Part shown: in pieces, positions 1-8,703 of the stretch
Position numbering within the stretch: the stretch's first letter is position 1
Layout: each line of letters starts with the position of its first letter
Origin: Halorussus salilacus
GTDB taxonomy: Archaea; Halobacteriota; Halobacteria; Halobacteriales; Haladaptataceae
Length of the DNA stretch: 64,000 nucleotides
Direction: 5' to 3'
Assembly (NCBI RefSeq): GCF_024138125.1
Contig: NZ_CP099993.1
Location: 1-64,000, forward strand
Notes under the pieces: generated by a model
What the model was told of the DNA's origin: nothing
Databases searched by the model: none
Seen by the model: only the letters and a program-made list of their open reading frames with translations
Position numbers and translations under genes: made by a program

Positions 1-10
1 ATTTTATTAT
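1..10 (+). promoter_or_regulatory. TATA-like box of livK
   Basis: The run ATTTTATTAT ends about 27 bases before the livK ATG at 37. This is the usual archaeal TATA-to-start distance for a transcript with almost no leader. The upstream BRE lies outside the window. Confidence 0.5.
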
Positions 11-36
11 ATTCCTCGTCGTCCCATACGTCGGAG

Positions 37-1383
37 ATGTCAGAGAACTATCGAACGACGCGACGGAGCGTGCTCAGAGCCACGACGGCCGCGGGGGTGG
101 CCGGGTTGGTCGGCGTCCCGACCTCGGCGGGCGCGCAGGACGGCCCCATCCAGATGGGGTCGATTCTGCCGATTACGGGCGAGCTCAGCGCGTACGGGAG
201 CGGGATGCAGGAAGCGGTCAATCTCGCGGTCCAGGACGTAAACGACGCGGGCGGACCGCTCGACCGGGAGATCGAGATCAACAACACCGACAGCCAGACC
301 GTGCCAGACCAGGCGATACAGCAGTACCAGACGCTGGTCAACGAGGACAACATCATCGGCTTCGTCGGCGCGGCCTCCAGCGGCGTGTCGGTGCCGCTGG
401 CCCAACAGGTCGCCGACGACGAGGTGATGCAGGTGAGCAACGCCAGCACCACCCCGGTGCTCGCCAACATCGGGTACAACGAGGACGAGACGGTCAAGTA
501 CTTCGCGCGGACCGCGCCCAACGACGCCCAGCAGGGCATCGTGATGGGCCAGATCCTCAACGAGGACGACTACGTCGGCGCGGACACCGCCGCCTTCCTC
601 CACGTCGCGAACCCCTACGGCGAGGGACTCGCCCAGAACGCCAGCGACGCCTTCGAGGGCGAGACCACAGAGATGGTCGCCTACGACCCGCAGGCGACCG
701 ACTACACCTCGACGCTCGACTCGGTGTTCGCTGGCGACCCCGACGCGGTCGGGTTCGTCGGCTATCCCGGGAACGGCCGGACCATCCTCGAACAGTGGTC
801 GAATGGGGGCTACGGCGGCGAGTGGGTCCTCAGCGAGGGGCTCAACTCCGCGGAGTTCCTCCAGGAACTCAGCGACATCACGGCCGGGATGTACGTCGCC
901 TCGCCCGACCCCGAGCAGACCGATGGGGCCGACGCCTTCGAGGAGAAGATCGGCGACGCCAACACCCTGTTCGCGCCCCACGCCTACGACGCGCTGTTCC
1001 TGATGGCGCTCGCCATCGAGCAGGGAGGCGAGGCCAGCGCCACCGCCATCGCCGAGAACATCCGGTCGGTCTCGCGGCCCGAAGCGGGAGCGATGGCAAC
1101 CGAGACCGAAACTGCGACCGCCGAGGAGACCCCCTCGGGGTCGGTCGTCACCGTCGGGGAGTTCGACCGCGCGAAGGAACTCATCGCCGACGGCGAGGAC
1201 ATCAACTACCAGGGCGCGTCGAGTCCCGTCAACCTCAACGAGAACCTCGAACCGCTCAACCAGTTCGCCATCCTGCAGGTCCAAGACGACGGCTCGACCG
1301 AGAGTCTGGAGACCATCCCGCGGAGCTTCTTCCGCGGACAGCTCTCGGGCGGGAACGGCGGTCAGGAGACGACGACGGAGTAG
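37..1383 (+). CDS. ABC transporter substrate-binding protein, branched-chain amino-acid (LivK/LivJ) type
   Basis: This is the exported receptor of a Liv-type importer, probably catching amino acids or a similar small solute outside the cell. The N-terminus has a twin-arginine signal (TRRSVLRATTAAGVAGLVG, about residues 8-26), so it is likely exported folded. The mature part opens with the periplasmic-binding-protein type 1 pattern IQMGSILPITGELSAYGSGM and continues through the two-lobe fold to about residue 440. Near residue 350 there is a Thr/Glu-rich stretch (ATETETATAEETPSG), and the last 15 residues are Gly/Gln/Thr-rich, likely a flexible surface linker. It faces the liv permease and ATPase genes, which are on the opposite strand, so it has its own promoter. 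The true substrate cannot be read from the sequence. Confidence 0.93.
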   Translation: MSENYRTTRRSVLRATTAAGVAGLVGVPTSAGAQDGPIQMGSILPITGELSAYGSGMQEAVNLAVQDVNDAGGPLDREIEINNTDSQTVPDQAIQQYQTLVNEDNIIGFVGAASSGVSVPLAQQVADDEVMQVSNASTTPVLANIGYNEDETVKYFARTAPNDAQQGIVMGQILNEDDYVGADTAAFLHVANPYGEGLAQNASDAFEGETTEMVAYDPQATDYTSTLDSVFAGDPDAVGFVGYPGNGRTILEQWSNGGYGGEWVLSEGLNSAEFLQELSDITAGMYVASPDPEQTDGADAFEEKIGDANTLFAPHAYDALFLMALAIEQGGEASATAIAENIRSVSRPEAGAMATETETATAEETPSGSVVTVGEFDRAKELIADGEDINYQGASSPVNLNENLEPLNQFAILQVQDDGSTESLETIPRSFFRGQLSGGNGGQETTTE

Positions 1384-1463
1384 CACTCGCCGACGCCCGT
1401 CTCTCGACGGTTCGGTCCCGCGTTTCCGGCCGAGTCAGCGACGGCGCGGCGCGGTCGCTCGGC

Positions 1464-1519
1464 GACTGCGCCGCGCTCGCGTCTGTATTTCTACTGTCGA
1501 CTGCGCCGCGCTCGCGTCT
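1464..1519. repeat. Two direct copies of a 21-base GC-rich unit
   Basis: The 21 bases GACTGCGCCGCGCTCGCGTC plus T occur at 1464-1484 and again at 1499-1519, 35 bases apart. Each is followed by a similar pyrimidine-rich tail. They sit in the 400-base gap after livK. I see no gene in that gap. Confidence 0.7.
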
Positions 1520-1671
1520 ATACTCTTACTCCTCTCGCGCGCTTCGCGCGCCCGTGGGCCCACCGACCGAGAATTTGCGAGGGTTTAAATCGGAAGCCGG
1601 GACCAATCCGGACCGGACGCCTCGCGCGGTTTCGGGCAGATAGTCGGCGAGTCAGTCGGCAGTGTCGAACA

Positions 1672-1710
1672 GGCGGGGGCGTCGCCCGCACCGCGGGCGA
1701 CGCCCCCGCC
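1672..1710. repeat. Perfect GC-rich hairpin between convergent livK and livF
   Basis: Two 18-base arms, exactly complementary, with a 3-base loop (ACC), lie between the 3' ends of livK and livF. The site is where both transcripts must end. It has no T-run, so calling it a terminator is inference. It belongs to a set of similar hairpins found downstream of many genes here. Confidence 0.6.
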
Positions 1711-1783
1711 CCTACCCCGTGACCGCCAGTCCGACTAACCCGAGAGGGCTGAGCCCCAAACGACGCGACTCGGTCGCGCGAGT

Positions 1784-2521
1784 CTAGTCCCCTGCCGCTT
1801 CGCCGCTCGTTCCGCCACCGCCACCCAGATAGAGGTCAATGACCTCGTCGTTCTCCAGCAGGGCCGCGCCGGTGTCCTCGAACCGGTTCTCGCCCATCTC
1901 CAGCACGTAGCCCCGGTCGGAGTTGCGCAGGGCCTTCCGGGCGTTCTGCTCGACCATCAGGACCGCGGTGCCCGACTCGTTTATCGCGAGTATCTTCTCG
2001 AACACCTCGTCGACGAGGTCGGGCGCGAGTCCCGCGGAGGGTTCGTCGACCAGCATCAGGGCCGGGTCGACCATCAGACCGCGGCCCATCGCCAGCATCT
2101 GCTGTTGGCCGCCCGACATGGTCCCGGCCTTCTGGTTCCGGCGCTCTTCGAGGATGGGGAACCGTGCGAACACCTCGTCGAGGGCGCGCTCGGGAACGTC
2201 GTCGAGGATGTACGCGCCCATCTCGAGGTTCTCCCGGACCGTGAGGTTCGGAAAGACGTTGTCGGTCTGGGGGACGTAGCACATCCCCTCGCGGGTGATC
2301 TCGTCGGGCCGGTGGCCGGTGATGTCTGCGCCGTCGAAGGCGACCGACCCCTCCCAGCAGTCGATGAGGCCGAAGACGGCCTTCATGAGCGTGGACTTTC
2401 CGGCCCCGTTCGGCCCGATGATGCAGACGATCTCGTCGTTGCGGACGTTCATCGAGACGCCGTGGAGAATCTGGGCGTCACCGTATCCCGAGACCACGTC
2501 GCGGGCTTCGAGTAGCGCCAT
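1784..2521 (-). CDS. livF: Liv-type ABC transporter ATPase, LivF
   Basis: This is the second ATPase subunit of the branched-chain amino-acid type importer, at the inner face of the membrane. The 245-residue protein has all family motifs: Walker A GPNGAGKST, Q-loop region YVPQTDNVFPNLTV, signature MSGGQQQMLAMGR, Walker B ALMLVDEPSAGLAP and the switch His region VLMVEQNA. It ends in a Gly-rich tail (GGGGGTSGEAAGD) not typical of LivF. The ATG at 2521 follows the livG stop by two bases, so it is last in the livH-livM-livG-livF operon. A much longer ORF in this frame, reaching 4084, is only read-through of livG and livM in a wrong frame. Confidence 0.95.
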   Translation of the reverse strand: MALLEARDVVSGYGDAQILHGVSMNVRNDEIVCIIGPNGAGKSTLMKAVFGLIDCWEGSVAFDGADITGHRPDEITREGMCYVPQTDNVFPNLTVRENLEMGAYILDDVPERALDEVFARFPILEERRNQKAGTMSGGQQQMLAMGRGLMVDPALMLVDEPSAGLAPDLVDEVFEKILAINESGTAVLMVEQNARKALRNSDRGYVLEMGENRFEDTGAALLENDEVIDLYLGGGGGTSGEAAGD

Positions 2522-2523
2522 CT

Positions 2524-3534
2524 CTATCCCCCCAGATACGCGTCGACGACGCGCTGGTCGCTCTGGACTTCCTCGGGGGTCCCTTCCATCAGCTTCTTGC
2601 CTTGGTCCATGACGATGACGGTGTCGCTCAGGTTCATGATGACCTCCATGTCGTGTTCGACGATGCAGAACGTGTAGCCCCGCTCGCGCAGGCTCTCGAT
2701 TCGCTCCAGTAGCTTCTCGGTCAGCGCGGGGTTGACCCCGGCGACCGGTTCGTCGAGCAGGATGAGGTCCGGGTCGGTCATCAGCACGCGACCCAGTTCG
2801 AGCAGTTTGCGCTGGCCGCCCGAGAGGTTGCCCGCGTACTCGTTGGCGAGGTGGTCGAGTTCGAGGAACTCCAGCATCTCGACCGCGCGCTCGCGGACCT
2901 CGTCTTCCTCCGCCGCGACCGCGCTCCGCCGGAACCACGCGTTGGCGATGCGCTCGCCCCGCTGGTCCTGAGGCGCGAGCATCAGGTTCTCCAGCACGGT
3001 CATCCCCTGTAGCTCGCGGGTGATCTGGAACGTCCGGGAGAGTCCGGCCTTCGACACCCGGAACGGCCGACTGTACTCGTGGTCGAGCAGGTCGGATTTG
3101 ACCCGCTCTTGGGCCTGATAGACTCCGGCTCCCAGCCCCGCGCCGACGACTGCGCCAACGCCGAGTCCGACCGTGGAGACCCCGGCAGCCGCCGCCGCGG
3201 CGACGCCCGCGCCGCCGAAGCTGAGTCCGGACGCGCCCATCCAGATGCCCTGCTCGGTTCCGCTCGGGCGCATTATCTCCTGGAGGTCGGTCCCCCGGTA
3301 GCGAACGCCGCCGTCGTCTGGCCTGTAGAAGCCGCTGATGAGGTTGAACGTCGTGGTCTTCCCGGCACCGTTCGGGCCGATGAGGCCGGTGATGGTCCCC
3401 TCCTCGACCTCGAACGTCGCCCCGTCGACCGCGGTGATGCCGCCGAACGTCTTGCGCAGGTCCTCGACTTCGAGTATCGGTTCCCCGGTGCCGTGCGTCT
3501 CGGGCGTGCGTTCGGTTTCTACGGGTTCGCTCAT
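2524..3534 (-). CDS. livG: Liv-type ABC transporter ATPase, LivG, with a Gly/Ala-rich insertion
   Basis: This is the first ATPase subunit of the same importer. Walker A (GPNGAGKTT), signature LSGGQRKLLELGR, Walker B LILLDEPVAGVNP and the H-loop CIVEHDMEVIM are all present. LivG proteins are usually about 250-260 residues; this one has 336. The extra length is mainly about 65 residues between the Walker A half and the Q-loop (ITRELQGM). That insert holds a hydrophobic Gly/Ala stretch (residues near 105-140, including VAAAAAAGVSTVGLGVGAVV) that could be membrane-active or contact the permease. The ATG overlaps the livM stop by four bases (ATGA), so translation is probably coupled. Confidence 0.93.
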   Translation of the reverse strand: MSEPVETERTPETHGTGEPILEVEDLRKTFGGITAVDGATFEVEEGTITGLIGPNGAGKTTTFNLISGFYRPDDGGVRYRGTDLQEIMRPSGTEQGIWMGASGLSFGGAGVAAAAAAGVSTVGLGVGAVVGAGLGAGVYQAQERVKSDLLDHEYSRPFRVSKAGLSRTFQITRELQGMTVLENLMLAPQDQRGERIANAWFRRSAVAAEEDEVRERAVEMLEFLELDHLANEYAGNLSGGQRKLLELGRVLMTDPDLILLDEPVAGVNPALTEKLLERIESLRERGYTFCIVEHDMEVIMNLSDTVIVMDQGKKLMEGTPEEVQSDQRVVDAYLGG

Positions 3535-5433
3535 TCCTCAGACACCTCCGCGACGGTCCGCTTCTCGCCCCACAGCCCCTCGGGGCGGTAGTAGAGGATG
3601 ACGATGAGCAACGCGCCGATGAACGCGAGCCGGAGCGCCTGGACCCGCGACTGGGCGGCGGTCGGGAAGAACGCCGCCACGTCGGCGGTCGCCTTCTGGA
3701 ACGCCCAGTAGATGACCGCCCGAGTATCATCCCCTGTTGTTGGCGGTGCCGCCGATGATGAGGATGAGGAACGCGATGAACGTCACCCGGGGCGCGAACA
3801 TCGTGTGGACCAGACTCTGGAAGTAGATGGCGGTCAGTCCCCCGGCGAATCCGGCTATCGCCGACCCCAGAACCATGCCCTGGACCTTGTAGGCGAAGGT
3901 GTTCTTCCCGAGCGAGGTCGCCACGTCCTCGTCCTCGCGGATGGCCTTCAGCACGCGCCCGAACGGCGAGTCGACCGTGCGCTCCGCGAGGAAGTACACC
4001 AGCGCGAGCGACGCCATCGTCAGCACCAGCAGGAACCGCGAGTAGTCGAACACCGCGCCGTCGGGCTGGAACTGGAGGAGCCACAGCAGGTTCTGGACGG
4101 TGTTGGACGCGGCCGCGCTCAGGCCGCCGCTGCGCAGTGGCGGAACGTTCGCCACCACGAAGTACCGGATGACGAACAGCCAGAGCGCGCCGACGCCGAC
4201 GAGTCTGACGAACCCCGCACGCGACTCCGAGCGGTACCGCTTCCAGTTCGACCCGAGGTAGTACAGGCCGTAGAGGAACGCCGTGAGCAGTCCCATCGTC
4301 AGCAGGAGGCCGACGCTACTGCGCTGGTCGCCCCCGCCGCTCCCGAGCGCGATGAGCGGGACGAAGGTGGCGACGAACGCGACCGCCAGCCCCAGCGCGA
4401 GCGCGAAGTCGCGGGCGGAGAGGTCGCTGTACCGCCGGACTGCGGCGACGCCGCCGAACACCCACGTAAACAGCGAGAACGCCCCGAGGAAGACGAACGC
4501 GACGACCTCCGACCCGCCCGCGAGAAGCGACGCCGCGAACGCCGCGGTGGCGGTGACCGCGCCGCCGAGCAGGACGTAGCGCTCTTCGATACCGTAGAAC
4601 CCCACGGCGAGGGCCGCGAACGCGACCAGTCCGAGCCACCACTCGAACGCGAGGAGGGTCACGACGCCCGAGGCGACCGCGAACAGGCCGCCCGCGGCGA
4701 GGAGCGAGCGCCGTTCGGCCTCGCCGGTCGCGGCCCGCGCTCGGCGGGCCGCGACGTACCCGACGCCGAGCGTCGTCAGCGCGAGCAGGGCGTCGACGAC
4801 CTTCCCGCGAGTGCCCGGCCCCGAGATGGTCCGGTCGGCGGTGACCCCGCCGTCGGCTTCTGTTCGCTCGCCGGGGTCGGCGGGGATGTCGGGCCCGGGC
4901 CCGACATCCCCGCCGACCCGCGCGAGGCCGTAGGTCGCGACGGTCCAGAGGACGAACACGACGAACGCGAAGAGCGCGGCGGCCGGAAGCGTCTCGCCGG
5001 GGAGCGGGAGGTGGTCGCGGAACGGCTGTTCGAACCCCCGGAGCGACCCCGGGCCGTTGGCGAGCCAGCCCTCCGACTGGACGATTCGCTGGAGGATGAC
5101 CGAGATGCCGAGCACCGCGATGGCGAGGTAGTCCTCGCGCAGCCGGATGGCGGGGAGCGCGACCAGCATGCCGAGGAGTCCGGCGGCCACCGTCGCCGCG
5201 CCGATGGCCGGGAGCCACGGCCAGTTCAGTCCGAGGATGTAGGTGGTGAACTGCTGTTCGCTGGCCGGAGCGAGTACCAGCAGGGCGGTGACGTACGCCC
5301 CGACCAGGTAGAACGCGACGTGACCGATGTCGAGCAGGCCGGTGTAGCCGAACTTGACGTTCAGCCCCAGCGCGAGTATCGCGTAGATGCCCACGAGGGT
5401 GCCCAGCGAGACGAGACTGGACGATATCGCCAC
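3531..5433 (-). pseudogene. livM: Liv-type ABC permease LivM, with two apparent single-base frameshifts near the 3' end
   Basis: This is a membrane permease of the Liv importer. The GTG start at 5433 follows a GGGGGGAGC ribosome site and lies just after the livH stop. The main frame runs to a TGA at 3727-3729 and ends IAFLILIIGGTANNRG, just where LivM proteins normally go on. The next residues (MILG) are found in a second frame. About 60 more (VIYWAFQ to RTVAEVSEE) are in a third frame, which ends at a TGA overlapping the livG ATG. Two missing G bases in G-runs between about 3717 and 3735 explain this, so a sequencing error is as likely as real decay. LivM proteins are usually 300-400 residues. 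This one would be about 630, because roughly 250 residues with several extra membrane helices are inserted after the first helices. Confidence 0.75.
4874..4919. repeat. Perfect 46-base palindrome inside livM
   Basis: Two 23-base arms meet with no spacer at GGGCCC|GGGCCC and pair without a mismatch. The site lies in the extra, non-conserved part of livM and encodes GGDVGPGPDIPAD and its flanks in a polar loop. An exact palindrome of this length in coding DNA is unlikely by chance. Confidence 0.85.
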
Positions 5434-5434
5434 G

Positions 5435-6886
5435 TCAGCTCCCCCCCGTGATTCCTTCCGGTTTGACGAGCAGGACGACGAACAGGATGACGAACGCGAT
5501 GGGGATTCGGTAGACCGACCCGACGCCCGGGATGGCGTAGATGCCCACGTCCATCGACAGACCGACGACGTAGCTCCCGAGAATCGCGCCGTACACCGAC
5601 TGGAGCCCGCCGAGGATGACTCCGGCGAACATCGGGAGCAGGAGGAAGAATCCCATGTTGACCGTGAGCTGGCTGAACAGCACACCCAGCATCACGCCAG
5701 CGACGGCGGCGAACGCCCCCGCGATTATCCACGTCGCCATCATCACGCGGTCGGTGTTGATGCCGGTTATCTTCGCGAGGTCGATGTTGTCGCTGGACGC
5801 CCGCATCGCCGTCCCGAGTTTGGTCTCCTGAAGCAGGAAGTGAAGCGACCCCATCATCCCCACCGCGATGAACAGGACCGACGCCCGCATCACCGACAGC
5901 CGGACCCGCGTCGAGTAGGCCGCCGACTCGGGGACCGACCCCGGTCCGGCGAGCAGGAACAGCGACGCGACGAACCCGGCCAGTCCGAGCGCGCTCGCGG
6001 CGAGCTTCGGCCCGACGGTCCGGGAGGCTCCGAACTCGTCGCCTCCCCGCCGCCACCGGTACCCGGCGTACGCCGCCCCGAGCGTGACCGCGAGGACGGC
6101 GGCGACCGCGACCCACGAGTAGGTCGCGGCGAACATCGACTCGGGCGGCGTGGGCGCGGTGTCGATCACGTCGAGGGTCACGCCGCCGCTCGTCGCGTAG
6201 AAGTCGAAGAACTTCGCGGCCGAGAGGCCGACCTCGTAGCCGAACACGTTGCCGACGCTGGGGACCTCGTAGGTCCGGACGTCGCCGCCGTAGACGGCCT
6301 GCGTCCCGAACCGCAACACGAACGAGAGCCCGAGCGTGACGATGAGCATCGTCGCCAGCGAGGCCTCCTTCGCGCGGAACTTCCGGAAGATGCCCTTCTC
6401 CAGCAGGGGAGCGACCGCGGCCAGAATCGCGCCCGAGAGCAACAGTCCGGCCCAGATGGAGGGGAACCCGACCACCACGACCGCGCCCAGCGTTGCGGCC
6501 GCGAGCGCGTGGGCCCCGAGCGCGACCGCCGGGTTGGGGTCGCCGGGCCACCACGACCCCTTCAGCGCCGCGGTCCCGCCGAGGAGGGACACCGCCGACA
6601 GGACCGGCACGACCGTGAGCGCGAACAGGACGACGTACCCCGCGGTGCCGAGGGTCCGCGCGTCTGCCAGCGCCTCGAACACCGGCACGGTGTCGGGTTG
6701 GTTGACGAACAGCGCGACGTACGCCCCGAGCATCAGGAACTCCCCGTGGGAGAAGTTCGGCACCTCGGCGATGTTGTACACCAGCGACAGGCCGATGGCA
6801 CCGAGCGCGACGATGCTCCCGGTCACGAGGCCGTTGACGACGGCGTTCGCCAGCTCCGTGCTAGGTACCACCACTCCCCACCCCAC
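5435..6886 (-). CDS. livH: Liv-type ABC permease, LivH, enlarged
   Basis: This is a membrane permease of the Liv importer and first gene of the minus-strand operon. The N-terminus (VNGLVTGSIVALGAIGLSLVYNIAEVPNFSHGEF) and the C-terminal half (GVILGGLQSVYGAILGSYVVG, ending VVLLVKPEGITGGS) match LivH closely. The family is usually about 290-310 residues; this has 483. The extra residues form about two blocks of helices, around residues 65-160 and 225-290. The start is taken as the GTG at 6886; GTG codons four and five positions later are possible. The 167 bases upstream separate it from the next gene and must hold the operon promoter. Confidence 0.92.
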   Translation of the reverse strand: MGWGVVVPSTELANAVVNGLVTGSIVALGAIGLSLVYNIAEVPNFSHGEFLMLGAYVALFVNQPDTVPVFEALADARTLGTAGYVVLFALTVVPVLSAVSLLGGTAALKGSWWPGDPNPAVALGAHALAAATLGAVVVVGFPSIWAGLLLSGAILAAVAPLLEKGIFRKFRAKEASLATMLIVTLGLSFVLRFGTQAVYGGDVRTYEVPSVGNVFGYEVGLSAAKFFDFYATSGGVTLDVIDTAPTPPESMFAATYSWVAVAAVLAVTLGAAYAGYRWRRGGDEFGASRTVGPKLAASALGLAGFVASLFLLAGPGSVPESAAYSTRVRLSVMRASVLFIAVGMMGSLHFLLQETKLGTAMRASSDNIDLAKITGINTDRVMMATWIIAGAFAAVAGVMLGVLFSQLTVNMGFFLLLPMFAGVILGGLQSVYGAILGSYVVGLSMDVGIYAIPGVGSVYRIPIAFVILFVVLLVKPEGITGGS

Positions 6887-7053
6887 GAGTTACCGTGCTA
6901 CAAACCCCCATACACAATACCTTCGCGATGCGAACCCATTTCTGTCTTGTGGTTTTTCGCACGTCACCGCCGGGAAGATAAGCGGTCGCGAGCGCCGAAG
7001 TCAGGATTCGGCGCGCTCCGAGGGCGGGGGAACGCGAGCGCCCGAGTTGGGGG

Positions 7054-7662
7054 TCACACGTCCCGGCAGTCCACGCAGATGAGCTGGCCGTTCACGTTCG
7101 ACAGCTCCCGGCTCAGCGTCCCGCACGCCTCGCAGATGCTCCGGTCGGAGTACTCGGCGCGGTCGCCGTCGTCGACGACGCTCCCCGTCATCTCGGGTTC
7201 GCGCCTGTCGTCGACGAGGGCGTTGCCGACGGGCTCGCCGCCGACGCCGGAGGGGTTCTCACGGAGCGACGTCATGCCCGACAGCGACGCGGAAGCCGAG
7301 ATGACGTCGCGCTCGTCGAGGACGCCGACGAGTTCGTCCCCGTCGGTGACGAGGACCCGCCGGATGTCCTCGTGGGACATCGTCCCCGCGGCGTCGGACA
7401 GCCCCCGGTCGGCCTCGACCGAGATGACGGGCTCGGACATCACCTCCGAGACGGGCGTCTCGGTGGGGTCGCCCTCGTCGGCGACGAGCGCGAGTACGTC
7501 GGACTCGGTCATGATGCCGACCGGCTCGCTGCCGCGGAGGACGACGACGCTCCCGACGCCGTCGTCGTCCATCAACCGCACCGCGCCCAGGACCGTATCC
7601 GACTCGCTCACGCCGACGTATTCGCGGGACATCACGTCCCTGACTGTCACTTCGCCTTCCAT
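7054..7662 (-). CDS. CBS-domain pair protein with C-terminal zinc ribbon
   Basis: Two CBS repeats (about residues 5-65 and 70-130) begin with the usual VRDVMSREYVGVSESDTV and VSEVMSEPVISVEADRGL. CBS pairs commonly bind adenine nucleotides and act as energy or ligand sensors. The last 30 residues form a zinc ribbon, C-x2-C at CEACG and C-x2-C at CVDC. CBS-plus-ribbon proteins are common in haloarchaea, and the ribbon may contact nucleic acid or a partner protein. A TATA-like TTCTAAAA lies about 27 bases before the ATG, which suggests a leaderless mRNA. It stands alone and its target is unknown. Confidence 0.85.
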   Translation of the reverse strand: MEGEVTVRDVMSREYVGVSESDTVLGAVRLMDDDGVGSVVVLRGSEPVGIMTESDVLALVADEGDPTETPVSEVMSEPVISVEADRGLSDAAGTMSHEDIRRVLVTDGDELVGVLDERDVISASASLSGMTSLRENPSGVGGEPVGNALVDDRREPEMTGSVVDDGDRAEYSDRSICEACGTLSRELSNVNGQLICVDCRDV

Positions 7663-7684
7663 GTGCGAAAGATTGCCACAGTTG

Positions 7685-7692
7685 TTCTAAAA
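7685..7692 (-). promoter_or_regulatory. TATA-like box of the CBS gene
   Basis: On the minus strand this reads TTTTAGAA, about 25-30 bases ahead of the ATG at 7662. That spacing fits a leaderless archaeal transcript. Confidence 0.4.
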
Positions 7693-7791
7693 GGTATCCC
7701 CGGCAGACTTATCACCGTGACCCGCCTACGTCATAAGTTAGCAGAAATCGCTGCGGCGTCCGGGGGTTTCGAGTCGGAGAGCCGACCCGGT

Positions 7792-8553
7792 TCAGCGGTC
7801 GATGACCACGCGGTCGCCGTCCTCGCGGCACTCTTCGAGGGCGTGCTTGGCCGCCATCCCCGCGGTCTGGGGGGTGTCTGCCTGACCGACGCCGACCTTG
7901 AGTTCGACCTCGACGGTGTTCTTGACGTGCTGGATCGCGTCCTCGTAGGCGAGTTCGTCGAGGTCCGGACACACCGCGATGACGTTGTCCCCGCCGACGA
8001 AAAAGGAGAGGCCGTCGTGGGCCCGGCGCATGTACTGCATCAGCTCGGCGTAGCCCTGCTCGATGTGGATGAACGAGTCGAAGGCGTTGAGCCGGTCGGT
8101 GTACTTTCCGGTGGCGTCGTTCACGTCGAAGTGGGCGATCTGCACGTCGTCGTCGGTCCGCTCGTCGGGGTCGAGGGTCGCGCCCCGAAGAATCTCGGTG
8201 CGCGAGTCGTCCTGCGCGCTCCCGGCGTCCTGCAGGTGGGCGGTCGCGTCCGAGAGCGCCTCGACCGGACTGGGGTCGACGCCGACCCCGAAGCTGACGG
8301 TCACGGGGTAGCGGTTCCCGACCGACTCCTGTATCATGGCGTGGTCGGTGTCGTCCATCCCGTTCGTCACCGCGACCATGTTGTCGAATCGGGTGAAGAA
8401 GACGTACCCCTCGCGGTTGCCGACCAGTTGGGAGAGGTCGGCGTAGAGCCGCGATTGGAGGGTCTGGAGGTCGACCTCCCGGCGCGGTTCGGGCGTCACT
8501 GTCCACGGGCCGTAGTTGTCGATCTGAACGAGGGTGACCTGCGTGTTCGTCAC
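7792..8553 (-). CDS. arfA: GTP cyclohydrolase III, archaeal type
   Basis: It converts GTP to 2-amino-5-formylamino-6-ribosylaminopyrimidinone 5'-phosphate, the first step toward riboflavin and coenzyme F420 in archaea. The 253-residue protein begins with the family hallmark VTLVQIDNYGPWTVTPEPRR and has FFTRFDNMVAVTNGMDD and FFVGGDNVIAVCP. These are the two GGDEF/cyclase-like motifs that hold the metal and nucleotide in this family. The length matches the family. It starts with GTG at 8553, 26 bases after a clear TATA-like box. It is a single gene, divergent from the next membrane protein. Confidence 0.93.
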   Translation of the reverse strand: MTNTQVTLVQIDNYGPWTVTPEPRREVDLQTLQSRLYADLSQLVGNREGYVFFTRFDNMVAVTNGMDDTDHAMIQESVGNRYPVTVSFGVGVDPSPVEALSDATAHLQDAGSAQDDSRTEILRGATLDPDERTDDDVQIAHFDVNDATGKYTDRLNAFDSFIHIEQGYAELMQYMRRAHDGLSFFVGGDNVIAVCPDLDELAYEDAIQHVKNTVEVELKVGVGQADTPQTAGMAAKHALEECREDGDRVVIDR

Positions 8554-8578
8554 TGTTGGTTCGCGCTTGGAATCGACG

Positions 8579-8588
8579 GCTTATAAGC
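8579..8588 (-). promoter_or_regulatory. TATA-like box of arfA
   Basis: GCTTATAAGC lies 26-35 bases before the GTG start at 8553, the normal archaeal distance for a leaderless transcript. Confidence 0.5.
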
Positions 8589-8661
8589 TATCCTAATCGC
8601 GATAGGTGTTCCAGAATTGGAAACGTGCCGAGTTCGATTCGCTGTTGATTCTCCCGTTCGC

Positions 8662-8683
8662 AGTTATAACAATTTATTTATTT
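8662..8683 (+). promoter_or_regulatory. AT-rich promoter of the small membrane gene
   Basis: An AT-rich block (TTATAACA followed by ATTTATTTATTTT) stands out in GC-rich DNA. It is centred about 28-35 bases before the ATG at 8704. This is the main reason for choosing that ATG over the in-frame one at 8617. Confidence 0.5.
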
Positions 8684-8703
8684 TTGGTGGGTGGGACGTT
8701 CGT

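Noticed and set aside
1784-4084. A 766-codon minus-strand ORF covering livF, livG and the end of livM
   Set aside because: Only its last 245 codons are livF. The rest is out of frame with livG and livM and reads as Arg/Pro/Gly-rich nonsense.
3712-5451. Long plus-strand ORF opposite livM
   Set aside because: Composition (Arg/Asp/Glu/His-rich without hydrophobic core) is that of an antisense shadow in GC-rich DNA; the minus strand encodes a clear permease.
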